Positions 34,872-42,626 of a stretch of 44,138 nucleotides of DNA are shown here, piece after piece (position 1 is the stretch's first letter; each line of letters opens with the position of its first letter). The translations under genes and the position numbers were made by a program. Source of the stretch: Actinomycetes bacterium (GTDB lineage: Bacteria > Actinomycetota > Actinomycetes > Propionibacteriales > Propionibacteriaceae); the NCBI GenBank assembly GCA_023458095.1, contig JAEXAS010000020.1, positions 1 through 44,138 on the forward strand. Direction: 5' to 3'. The notes under the pieces are model-generated. The model saw only the letters and a program-made list of their open reading frames with translations, was not told the DNA's origin and did no database searches.

Positions 34872-36022
34872 GTCAGGTGCTGGCAGTCATCCCGGCTCGC
34901 GGTGGCTCGAAGGGGGTTCCGGGCAAGAATGTGGCCCGCATCGGCGGAGTTCCGCTGGTGGCGCGGGCCGTCCGGGCTGCCTTGGGAGCCAGCCACATCG
35001 ATCAGGTGGTGGTGTCCACCGACGATCCCGATATCGCCCGCGCTGCCGAACAAGCCGGCGCCACCATCGTGCAGCGGCCCGCCGAACTTGCCGGGGACAC
35101 CGCCACCAGCGAGGCGGCGCTCACCCATGCCATCGGCGAAGTCCACGGCGAGCAGCCTCCCGAGATCGTGGTGATGATTCAGGCCACCAGCCCGTTCATC
35201 ACCTCCGAAGAACTCGACGACCTGGTCGGAGTGATCAAAGCCGGTGCCGACAGTGCCTTCACCGCAGCACCTTTCCACGGCTTCGTGTGGCGCAGTGCCA
35301 ACAACGCGGTGGGGGTCAACCACGATTCGGCGCGTCGCCCACGTCGGCAGGATCGTGAACCCGAGTGGTTGGAGACCGGCGCGGCCTATGCCATGCGCAC
35401 CGACGGTTTCGCCCGCAGCGGCCACCGCTTCTTCGGACGCATCGTCGCGGTGCCCACCGCACCGGAGCGGGTGCTCGAGATCGACGAGCCCGGCGATCTG
35501 GCCCGGGCCCAGGTCTTGGCCGGACTGCTGGATCACCAGCATCGTCCCGGTCCTGGCGAGGTCGATGCCGTCGTCCTCGACTTCGACGGCACCCAGACCG
35601 ACGATCGGGCCTGGATCGATGTCGAAGGCGTGGAACGAGTCGCTGTGCATCGCGGTGACGGCCTGGGGATCGCGGCGATCCGGCGGGCAGGCCTGCCGGT
35701 CTTGATGCTGTCCACCGAGGTGACCCCGATCGTGGCGGGTCGGGCCCAGAAGCTCGGTGTGGAATGCCGCCACGGGATCACCAAGAAGGGTGCCGAGTTG
35801 GTGCGGTGGATGGGCGAACACCGCCTCGATCCGCAACGAGTGCTCTACGTCGGCAACGACGTCAATGACCTGCCCTGTTTCGAGCAGGTCGGCTGGCCGG
35901 TGGCAGTCGCCTCGGCCCAACCCAGCGTCCGGGCTGCGGCCCGGGCCGTCACCTCCGTCCCGGGTGGGCACGGAGCCATTCGCGAGATCGCCTCGTGGAT
36001 CCTTGAGGAGGACCAACTGTGA
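34868..36022 (+). CDS. neuA: CMP-sialic acid synthetase fused to a HAD phosphatase (NeuA-KdsC-like)
   Basis: A 384-residue two-domain enzyme. Residues 1 to about 225 form an acylneuraminate cytidylyltransferase beginning VLAVIPARGGSKGVPGKN, with STDDPDIA and VMIQATSPFIT. Residues about 235-384 form a HAD-superfamily phosphatase: DFDGT (Asp238, Asp240), LSTE (motif II), GITKKG (motif III lysine) and YVGNDVNDLP (motif IV). Known two-domain NeuA proteins use a C-terminal hydrolase for other tasks, but this one resembles KdsC or the sialate-9-phosphate phosphatase, so it may dephosphorylate a nonulosonate-9-phosphate before CMP activation. It overlaps its neighbours by 4 bp on each side. Confidence 0.87.
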   Translation: MSQVLAVIPARGGSKGVPGKNVARIGGVPLVARAVRAALGASHIDQVVVSTDDPDIARAAEQAGATIVQRPAELAGDTATSEAALTHAIGEVHGEQPPEIVVMIQATSPFITSEELDDLVGVIKAGADSAFTAAPFHGFVWRSANNAVGVNHDSARRPRRQDREPEWLETGAAYAMRTDGFARSGHRFFGRIVAVPTAPERVLEIDEPGDLARAQVLAGLLDHQHRPGPGEVDAVVLDFDGTQTDDRAWIDVEGVERVAVHRGDGLGIAAIRRAGLPVLMLSTEVTPIVAGRAQKLGVECRHGITKKGAELVRWMGEHRLDPQRVLYVGNDVNDLPCFEQVGWPVAVASAQPSVRAAARAVTSVPGGHGAIREIASWILEEDQL

Positions 36023-36948
36023 CTACCATCAATCCGCGACTCCGCAAGATCGGGGATCGGCTCGTCGGACCCGACCAGCCGGTCTATGTGATCGGGGAAA
36101 TCGGCATCAACCACAACGGCGACCTTCGCAACGCGATGGCGCTGATCGACCACGCCAAAGCCGCCGGCATGGATGCGGTCAAGTTCCAGAAGCGCACCCC
36201 CGAGGTGTGCACCCCCAAGGATCAGTGGGAGATCGAGCGCGACACCCCCTGGGGTCGGATGACCTACATCGAGTACCGCCATCGCGTCGAGTTCGGGGCT
36301 GATGAGTTCCGTCAGATCGATGAATACTGCGCTGAGATCGGCATCGACTGGTTCGCCTCCCCGTGGGATGTGGAAAGCGTCGAGTTCCTGATGGGCTACA
36401 ACCCGAAGGTGTTCAAGGTCGCCTCGGCCTGCCTCACCGACGACGAGCTGCTGGTGGCCATGCGCGAGACCGGACGCTCGGTCATCCTGTCCACCGGCAT
36501 GTCCACCCCCGAACAGATTCGTCACGCCGTGGAACTGTTGGGCAGCGAGCAGATCGTGTTGCTGCACGCCACCAGCACCTACCCGGCACCGGCCGATCAG
36601 CTCAACCTGCGCATGATCAACACCTTGAACTCCGAATACCCCAATGTGCCGATCGGCTACTCCGGTCACGAGGTGGGTTTGCAGACCACCCTGTGCGCGG
36701 TGGCCTTGGGCGCCTGCATGGTGGAGCGCCACATCACCTTGGATCGCTCGATGTGGGGCTCGGACCAGTCGGCTTCGGTCGAGCCGGAGGGTATGCGTCG
36801 GCTGGTGCGCGACATTCGTGTCATCGAAGAGTCTCTCGGCAACGGCGTCAAGCAGGTCTACCCGGCTGAGGAAGCCGCCATGCGCAAGTTGCGTCGCGTG
36901 ACCGGTGTGGTCGCCGATCGCGCCGTCGGGCCGGTGCAAGTGGCATGA
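36019..36948 (+). CDS. neuB: N-acetylneuraminate (nonulosonate) synthase without SAF domain
   Basis: A 309-residue TIM-barrel enzyme condensing phosphoenolpyruvate with an N-acyl hexosamine (or its 6-phosphate) to a nonulosonic acid. Motifs: VIGEIGINHNGD, DAVKFQKRTPE, IDWFASPWD, LSTGMST and YSGHE. Typical bacterial NeuB has about 340 residues including a C-terminal antifreeze-like SAF domain; here the protein ends soon after the barrel. Together with the phosphatase-fused NeuA this suggests a sialate-9-phosphate synthase route. No NeuC epimerase is in the window, so the sugar precursor must come from elsewhere. The GTG start overlaps neuA. Confidence 0.9.
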   Translation: MTTINPRLRKIGDRLVGPDQPVYVIGEIGINHNGDLRNAMALIDHAKAAGMDAVKFQKRTPEVCTPKDQWEIERDTPWGRMTYIEYRHRVEFGADEFRQIDEYCAEIGIDWFASPWDVESVEFLMGYNPKVFKVASACLTDDELLVAMRETGRSVILSTGMSTPEQIRHAVELLGSEQIVLLHATSTYPAPADQLNLRMINTLNSEYPNVPIGYSGHEVGLQTTLCAVALGACMVERHITLDRSMWGSDQSASVEPEGMRRLVRDIRVIEESLGNGVKQVYPAEEAAMRKLRRVTGVVADRAVGPVQVA

Positions 36949-37985
36949 CCATCGACACCGTCGCCCTGGTCGAGAGCCCGGCTCAGTTCCTGCACCTTCT
37001 GGAATGGGTGCATGCCGAACAGGCTGCCGAACGGACTGTGGCGATGGTGCTTGCTCCGCTGGAGCCCACGGGTCGGGCCCAGTTGCGGGCGATGGCGCAG
37101 TTCGCCGCCGAAGAACATGTCGCTGTGGAGTGGTATGACCCGCGCCGCTCCACTCCGCAGCGGCTACAGGTGGTCCGTCAACTGACCGGACGAGTGCTGC
37201 GCGCCCGCCGGCTGGTGGTGGGGGACCCGTTCTCCGGCATGATCCAGACCCTGCTGTTTGCGGCCCGTCCACGGCAGGTGGTGGTCGTCGATGACGGCAC
37301 TGCGACGATGGAGTTCGTCTCCCAGTTGGTGTCCGGCGATCCACTGCGCCGGTGGGATGCCCCGCCGGCAGCGATGGAGGCGCTGCGTTCTCCGTTGGCA
37401 CGCAATGCCCGGCGATTCTTCCGCAGCGAACGGGTCCGGGTCTTCACCGTGATGCCGGTCGCCGGGTTGCCCCCGCATCAGGTGGTTCGGCACCGCTACG
37501 ACTGGACGCGGCGCCGCTTCGGCCCGCCCCGCACGGTGACCGGGGTCGACATCGTCGGCTCCTCGCTGGTCGAGTCCGGGGTGGTGCAGGAGGAGTCCTA
37601 CCTGGCGGCGATCACCGAGTTGGTCCGGCGCCATGGTCATCGCGGCCGCTACTACGCCCATCGCAAGGAGAATGACCGAAAGCTGGAGCAGATCGCTGAG
37701 CTCACCGGCTTGGAGGTTCGTCGTCCTGAGGTGCCCTTGGAGATCGAACTGCGGCGCGGGCCGGTGGCGCAGGTGTTGGCCAGCTTCCCCTCCTCGGTGG
37801 GCTACACCCTGCCGTTGGTCTTGGCCGGGGTGCCCACGCGGGTTGAGCTGCAGCCGGTCCCGACCGACATGTTGACCCCGCGAGTCGGCGAGGCCGCCCG
37901 GCGCTTCCTGTCTCGGATCAGCGCCGACCTGCGTCCCAGCGGTGAGGGACGGGCCGCCGGACATGTGGCGCCCATGACCATTTGA
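36945..37985 (+). CDS. Polysialyltransferase-like glycosyltransferase
   Basis: A 346-residue soluble protein resembling the alpha-2,8-polysialyltransferase / GT52 group: VALVESPAQFLHLLEW at the N-terminus, VVVVDDGTATMEF in the middle, YYAHRKEND (sialyltransferases usually have an HP motif here) and FPSSVGYTLPL (the SS of the CMP-binding motif). It probably transfers the nonulosonic acid made by the preceding genes onto a surface glycan. It overlaps neuB by 4 bp. The assignment rests on motif likeness and context. It converges on the PiT operon with a 3-base gap. Confidence 0.68.
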   Translation: MTIDTVALVESPAQFLHLLEWVHAEQAAERTVAMVLAPLEPTGRAQLRAMAQFAAEEHVAVEWYDPRRSTPQRLQVVRQLTGRVLRARRLVVGDPFSGMIQTLLFAARPRQVVVVDDGTATMEFVSQLVSGDPLRRWDAPPAAMEALRSPLARNARRFFRSERVRVFTVMPVAGLPPHQVVRHRYDWTRRRFGPPRTVTGVDIVGSSLVESGVVQEESYLAAITELVRRHGHRGRYYAHRKENDRKLEQIAELTGLEVRRPEVPLEIELRRGPVAQVLASFPSSVGYTLPLVLAGVPTRVELQPVPTDMLTPRVGEAARRFLSRISADLRPSGEGRAAGHVAPMTI

Positions 37986-37988
37986 AGG

Positions 37989-38294
37989 TCACTTGTGGGA
38001 GAAGGTCGGCACCACTCCGTTGAAGGTGACGACGTAGCCCAATCCGTGGGCGACGATGTAGCCCACTCCGGCCAACACGGCGAGGATGACCAGGCCGAAC
38101 AGTAGGTAGGCGATGATGCGTCCGGCCAGGTGGGGCTTCACGAGGACGGCCTCGCCGCCGTTGCCCTCCACGCCGGTACCCCAGGCCAGAGAACGGATTC
38201 CCAAGGCGAACAGCGCAGGCAGACCGGCTCCCAGCAGGATCCCCACCAGGAGAATGCGCCAGGTCGCCTCCAGCGCGGCCCACAGCTGATCCAT
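37989..38294 (-). CDS. Small membrane protein coupled to the PiT gene
   Basis: A 101-residue protein with two hydrophobic segments (about residues 12-32 and 60-85) separated by a short hydrophilic loop. It starts at an ATG overlapping the PiT stop codon (ATGA), so its translation is coupled to the transporter. I do not recognise the family. In context it may be an accessory or stability subunit of the phosphate transporter. Confidence 0.75.
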   Translation of the reverse strand: MDQLWAALEATWRILLVGILLGAGLPALFALGIRSLAWGTGVEGNGGEAVLVKPHLAGRIIAYLLFGLVILAVLAGVGYIVAHGLGYVVTFNGVVPTFSHK

Positions 38295-39514
38295 CAGACG
38301 GCCTCTCGCATCGGTTCGGGCTGGGTGGAGGTGTCGGAGTGCCAATCGTCGTTGACATTGTCCGGGTTGATCGGATCGCGTCGCGAGCGCCACCACATGA
38401 ACAGTGCTGCGGCAACCATGGCGCCGAAGATGGCCAGATCGCCGGGTGTGCCACCGATGAGGTGGCCGATCCACCACAGTCCTGCCGACACCACGGCCGC
38501 TGAGGGCAGCGTGATCATCCAGGCGCCCATCATCCGCGCAGCCACTCCCCAGCGCACAGAGGCGCCGGTGCGTCCCAGTCCGGAACCGATGATCGATCCG
38601 GTGCACACATGCGTGGTGGAAAGCGGGAAGCCCATCTGGGAGGAGGTCAGGATCACCGCAGCCGAGGCGCTTTCAGCAGCCATGCCTTGTGGGGAGAGCA
38701 CCTCCACCAGTCCCTTGCCCATGGTGCGGATGATCCGCCATCCGCCGACATAGGTTCCGGTGGCGATAGCCATTGCGCAGGCGAACTTCACCCACAGCGG
38801 GATCTCGTCAGTGGGCATGGTGGGGTTTGCAGCGATCAGGGCCAAGGTGATGACCCCCATGGTCTTCTGGGCGTCATTGGTGCCGTGGGACAGCGACAAC
38901 AGCGACGCTGTGCCGATCTGCCCCCAGCGGAAACCCGCCTCCTGGTAGCGCTGCAACACCCCGCGAGTGATGGCGAAGACCAGTCGGGTGCCGACCAAGG
39001 CGACCACGATGGCCACAGCCGGTGAGATCAGGGCGGGCAACACGACCTTGCCGATGACGCCGTCCAGATGCCCATTGCTGCCGAACCACTTCACTCCGCC
39101 CCAGCCGAGGCTGGCCACGGTCGCGCCGACCAGGCCTCCGAACAGGGCGTGGGAGGAACTGGACGGAAGGCCCCACAGCCAGGTGAGGATGTTCCAGATG
39201 ATGGCTCCGGCCAGCGCGGACATCAGGATCACCAGCAGCGAATGGCCGCCGTCGGCGGTCAGGCTGGGGGTGATCGCGCCCGAACTGTCTTGGATCTTGA
39301 TCACCGAGTTCGTGACGGTGATGGCCACTTCCACGGAGAGGAACGCGCCAACCAGGTTGAGGATGGCCGAAAGCGTCACAGCGGCCTTTGGACTCAACGC
39401 CTTTGTCGCGATCGAGGTGGCCATCGCGTTTGCTGTGTCATGGAAACCGTTGGTGAAATCAAAGGCTAGTGCTGTGACAACAACAAGCGACAAGAGTAAG
39501 AACTCAGGGGTCAC
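38294..39514 (-). CDS. pit: Inorganic phosphate transporter, PiT family
   Basis: A 406-residue integral membrane protein with about ten hydrophobic segments that imports phosphate with a cation. Both PiT repeats are visible: DFTNGFHDTANAMATSIATK near the N-terminus and LSLSHGTNDAQKTMGVITLAL in the middle, plus FPLSTTHVCTGSIIGSG. GTG 39514 is preferred because TACCAT lies exactly 6 bases upstream (leaderless pattern); GTG 39520 directly touches that hexamer. No PhoU-like gene is adjacent, unlike many PiT operons; a small membrane protein takes that place. Confidence 0.93.
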   Translation of the reverse strand: MTPEFLLLSLVVVTALAFDFTNGFHDTANAMATSIATKALSPKAAVTLSAILNLVGAFLSVEVAITVTNSVIKIQDSSGAITPSLTADGGHSLLVILMSALAGAIIWNILTWLWGLPSSSSHALFGGLVGATVASLGWGGVKWFGSNGHLDGVIGKVVLPALISPAVAIVVALVGTRLVFAITRGVLQRYQEAGFRWGQIGTASLLSLSHGTNDAQKTMGVITLALIAANPTMPTDEIPLWVKFACAMAIATGTYVGGWRIIRTMGKGLVEVLSPQGMAAESASAAVILTSSQMGFPLSTTHVCTGSIIGSGLGRTGASVRWGVAARMMGAWMITLPSAAVVSAGLWWIGHLIGGTPGDLAIFGAMVAAALFMWWRSRRDPINPDNVNDDWHSDTSTQPEPMREAV

Positions 39515-39520
39515 GCTCAC

Positions 39521-39526
39521 ATGGTA
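39521..39526 (-). promoter_or_regulatory. -10 element TACCAT of leaderless pit
   Basis: Minus-strand TACCAT, 6 bases, then GTG 39514. It decides between two in-frame GTG starts. Confidence 0.4.
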
Positions 39527-39623
39527 AGGGGTGATCGCCGACTTGTCGCATCGAGGTCGGGTTGTCTCGGCCGTCGTCGAGAATCCAGGCCCGACCAGGG
39601 GATTTCCGGGCTGGTGCGACGAC

Positions 39624-41273
39624 TCAATTGAGTCCGAGGACTCCGGCCACCTCAGCTCGAAGCGCCGTCATTCGCTCCTGGGCCTGGTCCCGCTGTGTGG
39701 CTGGGTCACCGTGGGGTGGCATCCGAATCTGCAGGTAGCACTTCAGCTTCGGCTCGGTTCCCGAGGGACGTACTACGACCCGCACACTCTCGCCGCTGAA
39801 CATCATGCCGTCGGTCGGCGGCAGTGCGTCCGATCCGAGACTCAGATCGACGGCGGTGACCGCTTCGCCGCCCAGCGCCTGTGGCGGTGCGGAGCGAAGC
39901 CGGGCCATGGCGTCGGTGATCACCGAGAGTTGCTCGACCCGGAAGGCGAGTTGGGCGGTGTGGTGCACCCCGAAGTCGGCGGCGATCTCGGCAAGGCGGT
40001 CGGCGATGCTGCGACCTTCGCGGCGCAGCTTCGCCACCAGGGCCAGGACCCGCACCAAGGTGGTGATCCCGTCCTTGTCGGGGACGGCGCCCGGATCGGT
40101 GCAGTAGCCGATGGCCTCCTCGTAGCCGAAGACCAGCCCGGGCACCCGCCCGATCCACTTGAAGCCGGTCAAGGTGGTGACGAAGGGCTGCGCGTGCGCA
40201 GCGGCCAGAGTACCCAAGAGGGTCGAGGACACCACCGAACAGGCATAGGTGCCCGCCACCTGGCTGCGGAGGAGTTCGTCGGCCAGGAGCACGCCCAACT
40301 CGTCGCCGGTCAGCATCCGCCAGTGGCCGTCGATATGGGCCGCCACCGCGCACCGGTCGGCATCGGGATCGTTGGCGATGGCCACATCGGCACCGACCTC
40401 GCGAGCCAGGTCCAAAGCCAGATCGATGGCCCCCGGCTCTTCGGGGTTGGGGAAGCCGACCGTGGGGAAGTCCGGGTCGGGCTGGGCCTGGGCGGCCACC
40501 TGATGCGGCTTCGGGAAACCAGTGGCTGCTACGACCTGCTCGACCACCGCGGTGCCCACTCCGTGCATCGCGGTGTACACCCAGGTGAGGTCGGTGGGGC
40601 CATCGGTAGGCATCAGCGAGGCCGCCCGGGCGACATAGGCCTGCGTCAGTTCGGCGCCAAGCACGGTGTAGTCGGTGCTGCGTTGGATGTCGGCCACCGA
40701 TCCGGAGGCGACCTGGGCGATCCGTCCAGCGATCTCGGAGTCGGCCGGCGGGACGATCTGCGATCCATCACCCAGGTACACCTTGTAGCCGTTGTCTTGG
40801 GGCGGATTGTGGGAGGCCGTCACCACCACCGCGGCGACGCAGCCGTAGTGGCGGATTCCGAAGGCCACCACCGGAGTCGGACGGTGCTCAGCGCACAGCA
40901 GGGGTCGCAGTCCGGCTCCGGCCAGGATTTCGGCGGTGTCGCGGGCGAAGATCGCCGAGTTGTGTCGAGCGTCGTAGCCGACGATGACGCTGCCGCCGGC
41001 GAGTCCTTGATCCAGCAGATACTGGGCCAATCCCGCGGCGGCCTGCGCCACCACCACGCGGTTCATGCGGGCCGGCCCGGGCCCGAGGCGGCCCCGCAAG
41101 CCGGCCGTCCCGAAGGTGAGCGGGCCGGCGAAGGCGTCAGTCAGTTCGGCTAGGGCGGACGCATCGCCGGACTCGGCTGCTGAGACCAGGGCGTCCAAGG
41201 CAGCGACGGTCTGTGGATCGGGGTCTTGGGCTCGCCACGCCTCGATGGCGGTGCTCAGTTCAGGGTCGGTCAT
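39624..41273 (-). CDS. Phosphosugar mutase (PGM2/PmmB-like; phosphoglucomutase or phosphopentomutase)
   Basis: A 549-residue member of the alpha-D-phosphohexomutase superfamily. The active-site serine lies in TASHNPP (Ser154), the metal loop is NDPDADRC, the sugar loop GYEEAIGY and the phosphate loop RPSGTEPKLK. FGTAGLRGR at the N-terminus marks the PGM2-like class, which includes phosphopentomutases. It begins 3 bases after the purine nucleoside phosphorylase stop, so conversion of ribose-1-phosphate to ribose-5-phosphate is a plausible task; phosphoglucomutase or phosphomannomutase activity is the alternative. Mycobacteria have the same pairing (deoD-pmmB) as I recall. Confidence 0.88.
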   Translation of the reverse strand: MTDPELSTAIEAWRAQDPDPQTVAALDALVSAAESGDASALAELTDAFAGPLTFGTAGLRGRLGPGPARMNRVVVAQAAAGLAQYLLDQGLAGGSVIVGYDARHNSAIFARDTAEILAGAGLRPLLCAEHRPTPVVAFGIRHYGCVAAVVVTASHNPPQDNGYKVYLGDGSQIVPPADSEIAGRIAQVASGSVADIQRSTDYTVLGAELTQAYVARAASLMPTDGPTDLTWVYTAMHGVGTAVVEQVVAATGFPKPHQVAAQAQPDPDFPTVGFPNPEEPGAIDLALDLAREVGADVAIANDPDADRCAVAAHIDGHWRMLTGDELGVLLADELLRSQVAGTYACSVVSSTLLGTLAAAHAQPFVTTLTGFKWIGRVPGLVFGYEEAIGYCTDPGAVPDKDGITTLVRVLALVAKLRREGRSIADRLAEIAADFGVHHTAQLAFRVEQLSVITDAMARLRSAPPQALGGEAVTAVDLSLGSDALPPTDGMMFSGESVRVVVRPSGTEPKLKCYLQIRMPPHGDPATQRDQAQERMTALRAEVAGVLGLN

Positions 41274-41276
41274 TGC

Positions 41277-42059
41277 TCAGATCCGTTCCAACAGTCCGGC
41301 CAGAAGGGCGCGTAGTCGTGGCTCGGCTGCGGTACCGGCGGCGACGACCTCCTCGTGGGCCAGTGGCGTGGGCGAGATTCCTGCGCCGAAGTTGGTCACC
41401 AGCGACAGTCCCAGAACCTCCACACCGACCTCGCGGGCGGCGATGGTCTCCAATGCCGTGGACATACCCACCAGGTCACCGCCGAGGGCCTTGGCCATCC
41501 GCACCTCGGCGGGGGTCTCGTACTGCGGGCCGTGGAATTGGACGTACACCCCCTCGGGGAGGCTCGCATCGACCTCGTGGATGATGCTGCGCAGGCGTGG
41601 GGAGTAGGCCTCGGTCATGTCGATGAAAGTGGCGCCGACCAGGGGAGTGGCACCAGTGAGGTTGATGTGGTCACGCAGCACCACCACGGTGCCGGGCGGC
41701 CATTCGGTCACCAGTCCGCCGCATCCATTGGTCAGCACGACGCTGGTAGCCCCGGCCGCGGCGGCGGTACGGACCGCATGGACGACGGGCTCGACGCCGC
41801 GTCCCTCGTAGTAGTGGGTGCGTCCGCTGAACAGGGCGGCGATCTTGCCATTGCCGGTGCGGATGATGCGCAGCATGCCGGCGTGGCCGGCCACCACCGG
41901 CTTGTTGAAGCCGGGCAGTTCGGCGAGGTCGCATTCGCCGATGATCTCGCCGAGGCCGACCGAGGCGCCGGACCAGCCTGAGCCGAGAATCAGTGCGATG
42001 TCGATGGAGGGCAGTTCGAAGCGGGTGAGCAGCGCCTGTGCTGCAAGAAGGTGAGCCAT
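41277..42059 (-). CDS. punA: Purine nucleoside phosphorylase
   Basis: A 260-residue trimeric-type phosphorylase splitting purine nucleosides into base and (deoxy)ribose-1-phosphate. Motifs: LILGSGWSG (phosphate site), GKIAALFSGRTHYYEG, VLTNGCGGL, VQFHGPQYETPAEVRM and GMSTALETIAA (purine/ribose site). The usual LTNAAGG is here LTNGCGG. ATG 42059 is supported by TATAGT 6 bases upstream and by the family start; the frame is open further upstream. It leads a two-gene unit with the phosphosugar mutase and links functionally to the BMP uptake operon at 26.8-33.5 kb. Confidence 0.94.
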   Translation of the reverse strand: MAHLLAAQALLTRFELPSIDIALILGSGWSGASVGLGEIIGECDLAELPGFNKPVVAGHAGMLRIIRTGNGKIAALFSGRTHYYEGRGVEPVVHAVRTAAAAGATSVVLTNGCGGLVTEWPPGTVVVLRDHINLTGATPLVGATFIDMTEAYSPRLRSIIHEVDASLPEGVYVQFHGPQYETPAEVRMAKALGGDLVGMSTALETIAAREVGVEVLGLSLVTNFGAGISPTPLAHEEVVAAGTAAEPRLRALLAGLLERI

Positions 42060-42065
42060 TCCCTG

Positions 42066-42071
42066 ACTATA
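42066..42071 (-). promoter_or_regulatory. -10 element TATAGT of punA
   Basis: Minus-strand TATAGT, then CAGGGA, then ATG 42059: the best consensus -10 of the window. It overlaps the last codon and stop region of the 155-residue membrane protein gene. Confidence 0.5.
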
Positions 42072-42534
42072 ACGTCGGGTTTGGCTCCTCGGGAGCAGCA
42101 TCGTCAAGCCCCGGTGCGTCCGGGGTGAGCGGCCCGGATTCACTGAAGGTGACTGGCTGTCGAGCCGCGGACGGCTGCAGTCGGATCGCCACCAGCAGTA
42201 CCAGGCCCAGGCCTAGGAAGATCAGCAGTTGACCGAACTGCACCACGCCGCCTTGTCCGATCATTAAGGCGACGGCGACCACGGCCAGCCCCACAGCGCT
42301 GACCAGTGCCCCGCCGATCAGGGCGCGGCGTCCGCGCAGTCCGGGGCGACGCACCGCGCGCTCCAACAGAATCAGGTTCCCGGCAGCCAGCGCCACCGAC
42401 AGCGGCAGCGAGCCGAGTTCCAGCATCAGCTGTTGGCTGGCGGTCTGCTCGGGCAGGCCGACCACGACCATCACGATGCTGGTCAGGACACCCAAGCCGG
42501 CGATCAAACCCAGGACGACGATTCGCGAATGCAC
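42067..42534 (-). CDS. Small four-helix membrane protein
   Basis: A 155-residue protein with four hydrophobic segments (about residues 5-27, 38-58, 72-93 and 97-116) and a hydrophilic, acidic, proline-rich C-terminal tail of about 37 residues. The family is not recognised. A membrane protein of similar size sits between lpdA and the deoD region in Mycobacterium tuberculosis (Rv3304, from memory). The GTG start follows minus-strand TAAGGT by 6 bases. It shares a divergent promoter region with the LpdA-type gene. Confidence 0.72.
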   Translation of the reverse strand: MHSRIVVLGLIAGLGVLTSIVMVVVGLPEQTASQQLMLELGSLPLSVALAAGNLILLERAVRRPGLRGRRALIGGALVSAVGLAVVAVALMIGQGGVVQFGQLLIFLGLGLVLLVAIRLQPSAARQPVTFSESGPLTPDAPGLDDAAPEEPNPTL

Positions 42535-42540
42535 CCCTCG

Positions 42541-42546
42541 ACCTTA
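42541..42546 (-). promoter_or_regulatory. -10 element TAAGGT of the 155-residue membrane protein gene
   Basis: Minus-strand TAAGGT, 6 bases, then GTG 42534; leaderless pattern. Confidence 0.4.
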
Positions 42547-42614
42547 GGTGATGTGGTCGGCTCAGCCGAGTGGTGGCCGGTTCGCGTGTCGGTGATCGCA
42601 GGCATCGGCCATGC

Positions 42615-42620
42615 GAGAAT
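42615..42620 (+). promoter_or_regulatory. -10 element GAGAAT of lpdA
   Basis: GAGAAT, then GCTGCG, then GTG 42627; the same hexamer and spacing precede the DUF222/HNH gene. Confidence 0.4.
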
Positions 42621-42626
42621 GCTGCG

